Source of the DNA: DATLWR01 sp035576205
Lineage (GTDB): Bacteria; Pseudomonadota; Zetaproteobacteria; Mariprofundales; Mariprofundaceae
Reading direction: 5' to 3'
Assembly: GCA_035576205.1 (NCBI GenBank)
Contig: DATLWR010000130.1
Coordinates: forward strand, 1 to 12,677
Length of the DNA stretch: 12,677 bases
Below, in pieces: positions 7,510 to 12,677 of the stretch. A program made the position numbers and the translations under genes. The stretch's first letter is position 1. Each line of letters begins with the position of its first letter. The notes below the pieces were generated by a model that did not search any database, had not been told where the DNA came from, and saw nothing but the letters and a program-made list of their open reading frames with translations.

Positions 7510-7546
7510 AAAACGCCTGCCGCTCATGAGGAGTGGCAGGCGTTTT
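7510..7546. terminator. Bidirectional intrinsic terminator between marR and efp
   Basis: A 16-bp stem (7510-7525 with 7531-7546, one G-T wobble) closes a 5-nt loop. The outer four pairs are A-T, giving a T run on the plus strand (7543-7546). On the minus strand the exit is a long T run (complement of the A-rich stretch 7505-7513). It serves convergent marR (plus) and efp (minus). Confidence 0.9.
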
Positions 7547-7560
7547 AGGGTATCGTCGGA

Positions 7561-8121
7561 TCAGGCGCGCTCGATGTACTCGCCGGTTTCGGTGTTGATC
7601 TTGATCTTCGTGCCGGCTTCCAGATACGGTGGCACCATCACCGAAGCACCGGTCTCCAGCTTGCCCGGTTTGTAGGAACCTGTCGCCGTCTGACCCTTCA
7701 TCGCGGCATCGCACTCGACCACTTCCAGCACGACGGTCTGCGGCAGTTGCACGTTCAGCGGCCGCTCGTCGTGGAACTCGACGATCACCTGCATCTCCGG
7801 AAGAAGGTAGGGCAGGACATTCTCCAGCATGTCGCGGCCCAGCGTGATCTGGTCGTAGGTTTCCATATCCATGAAGTGGAAGTTGTCGTCCTCTGCGTAG
7901 AGGAACTGCATCTCGCGCTGTGTCAGCGTCACGCGCTCGACGCGCTCGGTGGAGTTGAAACGCTTGTTGGTCTTGTTGCCCGTTTCGATGTTGCGCATTT
8001 CGACCTGCATGCAGGCGACACCCTTGCCCGGCGTGACATGCTGGGTCTTCATCACCTTCCAGAGCTGGCCGTCAACTTCCAGGATATGGCCGTTGCGAAT
8101 GGCGGTAGAGTTGATTTGCAT
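7561..8121 (-). CDS. efp: Translation elongation factor P
   Basis: EF-P (186 aa, normal length) binds ribosomes stalled on polyproline stretches and promotes peptide-bond formation in the cytoplasm. The three beta-barrel domains run in the expected order: KOW-like (about 1-64), OB (about 65-128) and C-terminal OB (about 129-186). The domain I loop tip is TPGKGVA, with Lys33 at the position that EpmA/EpmB lysylate in many proteobacteria. No modification gene is visible here, so modification status is unknown. The signature block GQTATGSYKPGKLETGASVMVPPYLEAG is intact, with a variable tail ending ERA. An upstream in-frame ATG at 8193 exists, but the 24 extra residues it adds are Cys/Arg/Pro-rich and unlike the family. 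The ATG at 8121 has an AGGAG Shine-Dalgarno 7 nt away and starts directly at the conserved MQINSTAIRNG, so I chose it. It is monocistronic, ended by the hairpin at 7510-7546. Confidence 0.97.
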   Translation of the reverse strand: MQINSTAIRNGHILEVDGQLWKVMKTQHVTPGKGVACMQVEMRNIETGNKTNKRFNSTERVERVTLTQREMQFLYAEDDNFHFMDMETYDQITLGRDMLENVLPYLLPEMQVIVEFHDERPLNVQLPQTVVLEVVECDAAMKGQTATGSYKPGKLETGASVMVPPYLEAGTKIKINTETGEYIERA

Positions 8122-8149
8122 CTTCGGTCTCCTCGGGCACAATATGAAC

Positions 8150-8162
8150 GGCGCAGTGCGCC
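8150..8162. repeat. Short hairpin in the efp leader
   Basis: GGCGC at 8150-8154 pairs with GCGCC at 8158-8162 around a 3-nt loop, about 30 nt upstream of the efp start. It is probably transcribed in the efp 5' UTR. It is too short to assign a regulatory role. Confidence 0.25.
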
Positions 8163-8180
8163 GGTTTCTTGCAGGGCAGC

Positions 8181-8209
8181 AACATAGCCACAAGGCCGGC
8201 GCCGGGCAA
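8181..8209 (-). promoter_or_regulatory. Candidate efp promoter
   Basis: Read on the minus strand, TTGCCC (8209-8204) and TATGTT (8186-8181) are separated by exactly 17 nt and match the sigma70 consensus at four of six positions each. The start site would be near 8174, giving a leader of about 50 nt. This is a by-eye match only. The rest of the 163-bp gap up to 8284 must also hold the promoter of the divergent gene, which I could not place. Confidence 0.3.
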
Positions 8210-8284
8210 GCGGCCGTCCCTGTTGGGCGTGAAAGATTGTGCTAGCGTTCGCGATCGCCCGTATCATCGACCGGAGGCAGCGGA

Positions 8285-9088
8285 ATGAATGTACAGTTGG
8301 CATTGCAGGAATCGATGGAGCGCTTCGTGCAGAGCGAGCAGGAGGCCGATGCTGCCGAGCACCATACCGAGACCTGCATGGATGCGCTGGCCCATTACCT
8401 GCTGCATTACTCCGACCTTTACCAGGAGCCGGAAGGGGAGGAGGAGCCCGATTTCGCCGAATGGGAACATAACCTCGAGGAGCAGATGGTCCGCATGCTG
8501 GAGGGCGACGTGGAGCCCGCACTCGATCTCGGCCAGACGCCGCTTGCCGAGCTCGATCCCGAGCATATCCGCGATTTCATCGGCTGGTTCGTGCTGCGTG
8601 AGTCCGGCGATCCGGAACTGATCGAGGCCTACGCCGGGGTGCTGCGGCGCTGGTTCGCATTCATGGTACATCGCGGCTGGTGGCAGCGTGAGGAGCAGGT
8701 GGTCTTCGAGCAGGTGTTGGACGATGTGGTGCCGGAGGCGGTGCGCACCGCCCGGGCGGCACGCGTGTTCTACCATTTCGTGCGTAGCGGCGGCGGCGTG
8801 CCGCCGCGGTTGCGCGGCCAGCGCTTCTCCGAGTTCGCCGAGGGGCATGCGAGGGTGACGGCCATCCGCAAGGGGGCGCTGTGGTTCGCCTTCGACAACC
8901 ACGAGGGCGAGATCGGCCCGGTGGCACTGCCGAAAGTGATCCTCGATATGGTCGCCGAGGGCGATGTTTTTGATCTGGAACTGGGGTTGCGGGGCGATGC
9001 CTGGGTGCTGGTCGATGTCGGGCCGATCTATCCGGCCTGTGTCTATGTCGAGGCCGAGGAATATCAGGACCTCGACAAGATCTCTTAA
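8285..9088 (+). CDS. Hypothetical acidic protein, helical N-terminus and beta-rich C-terminus
   Basis: I do not recognise this 267-aa protein. The ATG at 8285 has a good GGAGG Shine-Dalgarno (8273-8277), and codon use matches the neighbours, so it is a real gene. It has no signal peptide or membrane helix and is rich in Glu/Asp, so probably soluble and cytoplasmic. Residues 1-70 are helical and very acidic (for example EPEGEEEPDFAEWE at 48-61). Residues 93-133 (HIRDFIGWF through FMVHRGWW) resemble, by eye, the helical core-binding (SAM-like) domain at the N-terminus of phage-type integrases, but there is no recombinase catalytic domain. Residues 187-260 alternate hydrophobic and polar residues like a small beta barrel. 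It is divergent from efp and convergent with the esterase gene; the two stop codons overlap in one TTAA. Function is unknown and the domain resemblance is tentative. Confidence 0.82.
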   Translation: MNVQLALQESMERFVQSEQEADAAEHHTETCMDALAHYLLHYSDLYQEPEGEEEPDFAEWEHNLEEQMVRMLEGDVEPALDLGQTPLAELDPEHIRDFIGWFVLRESGDPELIEAYAGVLRRWFAFMVHRGWWQREEQVVFEQVLDDVVPEAVRTARAARVFYHFVRSGGGVPPRLRGQRFSEFAEGHARVTAIRKGALWFAFDNHEGEIGPVALPKVILDMVAEGDVFDLELGLRGDAWVLVDVGPIYPACVYVEAEEYQDLDKIS

Positions 9089-9756
9089 CCGGGTTCCAGT
9101 CCCAGTCGCTCCCGTATCCAGCCGCCGAGCAGTCTGATCTCCTCGGCGCAGACATGGTGCTCCATCGGGTAGCTGTGCCAGTCGACGGTGCAGCCGAGCG
9201 CCTTGAGTTTGCGGCAGCCGTGATCGCCCAGTGCGTACGGCACGATCGGGTCGAGCACGCCGTGGGCCATGAAAATCGGCGTGGTGCGGCCGGCATCGGT
9301 GATCGAATCCGGTAGCGTTTCCGGCTGCAGCAGATAGCCGGAGAGGGCGATGATGCCGGCCAGTCGCTGCTGCTGCCGGAGCCCTACGTGCAGCGCCATC
9401 GCTGCTCCCTGCGAAAAGCCGGCCAGCATGATGCGGTCGGCCGGGCATCCCTGCATCAGCTCTTTCTCGATCAGCATACCGATGGCCTTGGCCGAGCGTT
9501 TGATGCCTTCGCCGTCGTGTTCGATGCCGAGGTCGGACTCCCGGATATCGTACCAGGCCGGCATGATGTAACCGCCGTTGAGGGTCACCGGCATTACCGG
9601 CGCATGCGGGAAGATAAACCGCACCGGAAGTTCCGGCGGCAGCCCGAGCTCCGGCACCACCGGTTCGAAGTCGTGGCCATCGGCCCCGAGACCGTGCAGC
9701 CAGATGACGCTGGCTGTCGGGTGCTCGCCGGTTTCGATGATCAGTGCCGGCAGCAT
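9085..9756 (-). CDS. Carboxylesterase/phospholipase-family alpha/beta hydrolase
   Basis: This 223-aa cytoplasmic serine hydrolase belongs to the small carboxylesterase/lysophospholipase-like (Abhydrolase_2) family, which hydrolyses short acyl esters. The oxyanion segment HGLGADG lies at 21-27, the nucleophile elbow GFSQG has Ser115, the acid is Asp169 in HGVLDPIVP, and the base is His200 in YPMEHHV. All three catalytic residues are in canonical positions, and the MPAWYDI motif (65-71) typical of this family is present. No signal peptide is seen. Its start overlaps the stop of the upstream cyclase gene by one base (TGATG at 9758-9754), so the two are cotranscribed and probably translationally coupled. 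Its TAA overlaps that of the convergent hypothetical gene. The natural substrate is unknown. Confidence 0.93.
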   Translation of the reverse strand: MLPALIIETGEHPTASVIWLHGLGADGHDFEPVVPELGLPPELPVRFIFPHAPVMPVTLNGGYIMPAWYDIRESDLGIEHDGEGIKRSAKAIGMLIEKELMQGCPADRIMLAGFSQGAAMALHVGLRQQQRLAGIIALSGYLLQPETLPDSITDAGRTTPIFMAHGVLDPIVPYALGDHGCRKLKALGCTVDWHSYPMEHHVCAEEIRLLGGWIRERLGLEPG

Positions 9757-11033
9757 CAGTCCTGCTCCAGCGGGACAAGCTTGTCGACCAGGCAGAGGAA
9801 GTGCTCCTTTTCAGCCCGTTTGTTGGCTTTCTTGGCGACGTACATCGCATCGTCCGCTTTCTTGACCAGCATATCGCTGTCGTCGCTGTCCAGCGGGAAG
9901 CGCGCTGCGCCGATGCTGGCGCCGATCGTGTAGCTGCGGCCGCCGAAGCTGAAAGGGTGGCCGGTCAGGGCAGTATTCATCTTCCGGATCAGCCGGATCA
10001 GGTCGTCCTCCTTCGATAGTGTCGGCAGGATGGCGACGAACTCGTCACCGCCCATCCTGGCCAGCGTATCGCTTTCGCGCACGCAGCCTTGCAGCAGCTT
10101 CGCCACCGTCGTCAGCACGCCGTCCCCCGCATCGTGCCCTTCGTGGTCGTTGACCGTTTTGAAGCCGTCGAGATCGAGGAACAGCAGCGCGAAGTTCACT
10201 TTGTAACGCTTGCCGTGCAGCAGCGCCTGCTCGAGGCGGTCGTAGAACATGATGCGGTTGGGCAGCCCTGTCAGGTGGTCGTATAGCGCCAGCTTGTGCA
10301 CACGCTCCAGGTATTCGACCCGTTCGGTGGCATCGCGGATGATGCCGATGAAATAGGTGGTATCGTGTACCTGCATGACCGATAGCGACAGGTCGATCGG
10401 GAATTCGCTGCCGTCCTTGCGGATACCCGGCAGTTCGCGCGGCACACCGATCAGCTTGCTGACACCGGTTTCGAGATACCGCCGGATATGATTGTCGTGC
10501 TCGGCGGCATATTCGGATGGCATCATCCGGTTGACGCGTTCGCCGACCAGTTCGCCGTTATTGTAGCCGAACAGGTGGTGGGCGGAGGGATTGGCGGCGA
10601 TGATGGTGCCACTGGTATCGATGGTGACGATGCCATCGTGGGCATAATTGACGACAGCATTGAAGTAGGCCTGGCTGCGGCTCAGCTCTTCATGGGTCTT
10701 CTTGAGACGATTCACCAGCTTCCAGATCGTGAAGGTCTCTTCGCCACCCAGCACTGCAGCAGCGCCGACGATGTCGGCTGCCAGTTCCGAAACCTCGTCA
10801 TGGCCGGTCAGGTTGAAGACCATACTGTCCTTGCAGGCGTCGAGCGCTTCGTGCACGTCGCTGAAGGTCGGAATTCCGTAATGGCGGGCCAGTTGCATGC
10901 CCGGCGCTTGTGCATCCTTGTCGTAGATGCCGGCAACCTCGATTTCCGGCTCGCGGATGAACTCCTCCAGAAAGACGCTGCCGTTCTTGCCGGCGCCAAG
11001 AATCAGGATCGGCTTGGCTAATTTATCCTGCAA
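9756..11033 (-). CDS. Diguanylate cyclase with N-terminal Rossmann-type domain and PAS domain
   Basis: This 425-aa soluble enzyme is predicted to make c-di-GMP from two GTP. Residues 6-100 form a nucleotide-binding Rossmann-like fold: GAGKNG (13-18) matches GxGxxG, and Asp38 ends the second strand, as in NAD-preferring folds. A helical linker (about 100-122) leads to a PAS domain (about 122-236), then a signalling helix into the GGDEF domain (about 250-415). The active site GGDEF (328-332) is intact, with LDLDGFKTVND (291-301) supplying the metal- and base-binding face. An inhibitory RxxD site (R319-D322) sits 5 residues upstream of GGDEF, so product feedback is expected. There is no membrane segment. 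The TTG start at 11033 has a GAGGGGG Shine-Dalgarno 8 nt away; no earlier start is plausible because mpl diverges 74 bp away. It is coupled to the esterase gene by TGATG. The Rossmann ligand is inferred, not shown. Confidence 0.92.
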   Translation of the reverse strand: MQDKLAKPILILGAGKNGSVFLEEFIREPEIEVAGIYDKDAQAPGMQLARHYGIPTFSDVHEALDACKDSMVFNLTGHDEVSELAADIVGAAAVLGGEETFTIWKLVNRLKKTHEELSRSQAYFNAVVNYAHDGIVTIDTSGTIIAANPSAHHLFGYNNGELVGERVNRMMPSEYAAEHDNHIRRYLETGVSKLIGVPRELPGIRKDGSEFPIDLSLSVMQVHDTTYFIGIIRDATERVEYLERVHKLALYDHLTGLPNRIMFYDRLEQALLHGKRYKVNFALLFLDLDGFKTVNDHEGHDAGDGVLTTVAKLLQGCVRESDTLARMGGDEFVAILPTLSKEDDLIRLIRKMNTALTGHPFSFGGRSYTIGASIGAARFPLDSDDSDMLVKKADDAMYVAKKANKRAEKEHFLCLVDKLVPLEQD

Positions 11034-11107
11034 TTTATTGCCCCCTCGCTGCCGGCGGGTCCTCCCCCCTTGCCAACCGCTTGCAGACTAGTACAGGCTT
11101 TTCGCGA
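11034..11107. promoter_or_regulatory. Divergent intergenic region between the cyclase and mpl
   Basis: This 74-bp gap must contain promoters for both divergent genes. TTGCCA (11070-11075) is a good -35 for mpl, but the spaced -10 (TACAGG, 11092-11097) is poor. No convincing minus-strand promoter was found. A C/G-rich tract (11041-11069) supplies the purine-rich ribosome site of the cyclase mRNA. Confidence 0.35.
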
Positions 11108-12553
11108 ATGAAACGCCATCCTGCCAATCCTGATCGCCAACATGATTTTGGTCACCTGCACATCCTGGGAATCTGCGGCACCGCCATGGCCGCCATTGCT
11201 GCGCTTGCGAAAGCGAAGGGATGGCGGGTCACGGGCAGCGATGCCGGCGTCTATCCGCCGATGTCCGATTACCTGGCCGGACTCGGTATCGACATCGCGC
11301 CCTACCATGTCGACAACCTCGCCCCTCAGCCGGATCTGGTGGTGATCGGCAATGCCCTCAGCCGCGGCAACCCGGAGGTCGAGGCGGTGCTCGATCGCGG
11401 CATTCCCTACACCTCCGGCGCCCAGTTCGTCGGCGATCATATCCTGCCCGGCCGGCTTGCGGTGGTGGCGGCCGGCACGCATGGCAAGACGACGACGGCA
11501 AGCCTCCTGGCCCATGTGCTGGAGACGGCGGGGCAGCAGCCCGGATTCCTGATCGGCGGCGTGCCGGAAAACTTCGGCGGTGGTGCTCGTCTCGGTGAAG
11601 GTGCCCCTTTTATTCTGGAAGGGGACGAATACGACACGGCGTTTTTCGACAAGCGCAGCAAATTCCTGCACTACCATGCCCATACGCTGATCCTCAATAA
11701 TCTCGAATACGATCATGCCGATATCTTCCCGGATCTGGAGTCGATCAAGCGGCAGTTCCAGCATTTGATCCGCACCCTTCCATCGCAAGGGAAAATCATT
11801 GTGAATGCTGATGATACGAATCTTTCCGACGTGCTGTCGCGCGGCAGCTGGACGCCGATCATTCCCTTCGGCCAGAAAGGGAAGACGGATTCGCCATCCG
11901 AACCCGAGTGGCAATGGGAAGCAACGGCCGACGATGGTACCTCCTTCCGTCTTTACCGGGGTGGTGAGTGCGTGATCGAGGCGAACTGGGGCATGATCGG
12001 CACCCACCATGTGGCCAATGCGTGTGCGGTGGCGGCGGCGGTGACGACGCTGGGCGTCGATGCGGTGACGATTGCCAAGGCTTTCGAAACCTTCGCTGGT
12101 GTGCGCCGGCGCATGACGCTGGTCGGCGAGGCGCGAGGGATTCGCATCTTCGATGATTTCGCCCATCACCCGACAGCGATCGCCGGCATCGTGCAAGCGG
12201 CGAAGGCAGCGATGAAGGGTGCGGGAAGGCTGTGGGTGATCGTCGAGCCGCGCTCCAACACCATGCGCACCCGCATCCATCAGGAGCGGTTGCCCGGTTG
12301 TTTCGGCGGTGCCGATCGGGTGATTTTCGTGCCCGCCTCGGCGCGCAACCTGAAAGCTGACGAAGTGCTCGATACCGGGGCGGTCTGCCGCGCCATAGGC
12401 GCTCATGCCCAGGTGTTGCCGGATGTGGCGTCGATCATCGGTGTCGTCGGCAAAGATGCCCGCCAGGGAGATCATGTGCTGATCCTCTCCAACGGCGGCT
12501 TCGACGGCATCCACCAGAAAATGCTCACCGCTCTGCAGACCCGAGCGAATTAA
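11108..12553 (+). CDS. mpl: UDP-N-acetylmuramate:L-alanyl-gamma-D-glutamyl-meso-diaminopimelate ligase
   Basis: Mpl is a cytoplasmic Mur-family ligase that uses ATP to attach recovered murein tripeptide directly to UDP-MurNAc, recycling peptidoglycan. With the ATG at 11108 it is 481 aa, close to the usual length of about 450-460. The N-terminal Rossmann domain opens with HILGICGTAMA. The ATP P-loop GTHGKTTT is at 123-130, followed by the Mpl-type block EGDEYDTAFFDKRSKF (171-186), which distinguishes it from MurC. DDFAHHPT (349-356) and EPRSNTMR (380-387) lie in the C-terminal domain. A TTG at 11081 would add nine non-conserved residues. Neither start has a clear Shine-Dalgarno; I chose the ATG, but the start is uncertain. 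It is divergent from the cyclase gene. No other recycling gene (ampG, ampD, mur genes) is visible nearby. The identification is secure. Confidence 0.95.
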   Translation: MKRHPANPDRQHDFGHLHILGICGTAMAAIAALAKAKGWRVTGSDAGVYPPMSDYLAGLGIDIAPYHVDNLAPQPDLVVIGNALSRGNPEVEAVLDRGIPYTSGAQFVGDHILPGRLAVVAAGTHGKTTTASLLAHVLETAGQQPGFLIGGVPENFGGGARLGEGAPFILEGDEYDTAFFDKRSKFLHYHAHTLILNNLEYDHADIFPDLESIKRQFQHLIRTLPSQGKIIVNADDTNLSDVLSRGSWTPIIPFGQKGKTDSPSEPEWQWEATADDGTSFRLYRGGECVIEANWGMIGTHHVANACAVAAAVTTLGVDAVTIAKAFETFAGVRRRMTLVGEARGIRIFDDFAHHPTAIAGIVQAAKAAMKGAGRLWVIVEPRSNTMRTRIHQERLPGCFGGADRVIFVPASARNLKADEVLDTGAVCRAIGAHAQVLPDVASIIGVVGKDARQGDHVLILSNGGFDGIHQKMLTALQTRAN

Positions 12554-12568
12554 GCTCTAAATCTCCGA

Positions 12569-12594
12569 TGACCGCTTTCGGCCAAAAGCAGTCA
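12569..12594. repeat. Intergenic hairpin downstream of mpl
   Basis: Arms 12569-12578 and 12585-12594 are complementary at 9 of 10 positions around a 6-nt loop (CGGCCA). The stem is strong but is not followed by a T run, so it is at best an unusual terminator for mpl, 15 bp after its stop. The pattern (CCGCTTTCGGCC followed by AAAGC) reminds me of dispersed palindromic intergenic motifs in proteobacteria, but I cannot confirm that. Confidence 0.45.
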
Positions 12595-12612
12595 GCCAGC
12601 CGATGTCTAGGC

Positions 12613-12618
12613 TATAGT
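12613..12618 (+). promoter_or_regulatory. Candidate -10 element upstream of the last partial reading frame
   Basis: TATAGT matches the sigma70 -10 consensus at five of six positions. No good -35 lies 16-18 nt upstream. It is only 10 bp before the ATG at 12628, so a transcript from it would be nearly leaderless. Weak evidence. Confidence 0.2.
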
Positions 12619-12627
12619 CGATAAGCT

Positions 12628-12677
12628 ATGGAGTATGTTTCAATATTCATATCTGTATTAGCTCTTGGTCTCAGTGC
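12628..12677 (+). CDS. Possible start of a further gene, truncated by the window end
   Basis: An ATG at 12628 opens a frame that stays open to the last base (16 full codons). It reads MEYVSIFISVLALGLS, strongly hydrophobic and like the first transmembrane helix or signal anchor of a membrane protein. It has no clear Shine-Dalgarno. The stretch is much AT-richer than the rest of the window (about 36% GC over the last 66 bases). It could be a real gene start or chance in an AT-rich spacer; too short to identify. Confidence 0.3.
   Translation, partial: MEYVSIFISVLALGLS

Noticed and set aside
8122..8193. 24-residue N-terminal extension of EF-P from an upstream ATG
   Set aside because: The extension is Cys/Arg/Pro-rich and absent from the family; the downstream ATG has a strong Shine-Dalgarno and begins at the conserved N-terminus.
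8251..8258. GCGATCGC octamer palindrome (like the cyanobacterial HIP1 repeat)
   Set aside because: A single occurrence in a GC-rich spacer; nothing else suggests cyanobacterial origin.
8262..8267. TATCAT as a -10 box for the 267-aa gene
   Set aside because: Only a few bases before the Shine-Dalgarno, so the start site would fall within the ribosome site; no matching -35.
8264..9850. 528-codon minus-strand frame
   Set aside because: It spans parts of three convincing genes in another frame; Arg/His/Pro-rich with no recognisable motif.
11081..11107. TTG start adding nine residues to Mpl
   Set aside because: No Shine-Dalgarno and no conserved residues; the ATG at 11108 is preferred, although it too lacks a clear ribosome site.
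11018..12514. 498-codon minus-strand frame
   Set aside because: Antisense to mpl, whose Mur-ligase motifs are unambiguous; no motif of its own.
12554..12640. Integron attC site at the hairpin and AT-rich edge
   Set aside because: The required outer core motifs (GTTRRRY and RYYYAAC) are not present around the palindrome.

Overview
The window is a GC-rich (roughly 60% by eye), densely coded chromosomal segment, most likely from a proteobacterium. Evidence for this is the mpl peptidoglycan-recycling ligase, a TolC-type outer-membrane channel with an RND pump (so a Gram-negative double membrane), EF-P with an unmodified-type PGKG loop, and a c-di-GMP cyclase. The EF-P sequence reads as closer to alphaproteobacterial forms, while mpl is typical of gamma-, beta- and some deep-branching proteobacteria. 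That mixture would fit a deep lineage such as Zetaproteobacteria, but this is a guess, not an assignment.

Layout, left to right. (1) 1-2169, plus strand: the C-terminal part of a CaCA-type Ca2+/cation antiporter, then a complete CPA1/NhaP-type Na+/H+ antiporter, closed by a strong hairpin terminator at 2193-2220 that works in both directions. (2) 6965-2332, minus strand: a two-gene efflux operon, a TolC-family channel and an RND permease whose start and stop overlap. There is no periplasmic adaptor gene in the operon or anywhere else in the window. (3) 7040-7492, plus strand: a MarR-family regulator divergent from the efflux operon. The 74-bp gap between them holds inverted repeats that are probable operators. 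A second bidirectional terminator (7510-7546) separates marR from (4) efp on the minus strand (8121-7561). (5) 8285-9088, plus strand: an acidic 267-residue protein of unknown function. It is convergent with (6) a minus-strand pair (11033-9085) of a Rossmann-PAS-GGDEF diguanylate cyclase and an alpha/beta-hydrolase carboxylesterase. (7) 11108-12553, plus strand: mpl. (8) 12554-12677: an intergenic hairpin and an AT-rich stretch with the possible start of a further gene cut off by the window edge.

How the genes work together: the first two genes are both cation antiporters and suggest an ion- or pH-homeostasis transcript. marR and the efflux pair form a classical self-contained drug or solvent-stress module, apart from the missing adaptor. 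The cyclase and the esterase are translationally coupled (TGATG), which suggests linked expression. efp and mpl are housekeeping genes. The least ordinary items are the adaptor-less RND-OMF operon with an altered proton-relay residue, the GxGxxG nucleotide-binding fold fused to PAS-GGDEF, and the unrecognised 267-aa protein. I see no CRISPR array, transposase, phage gene, rRNA or tRNA.
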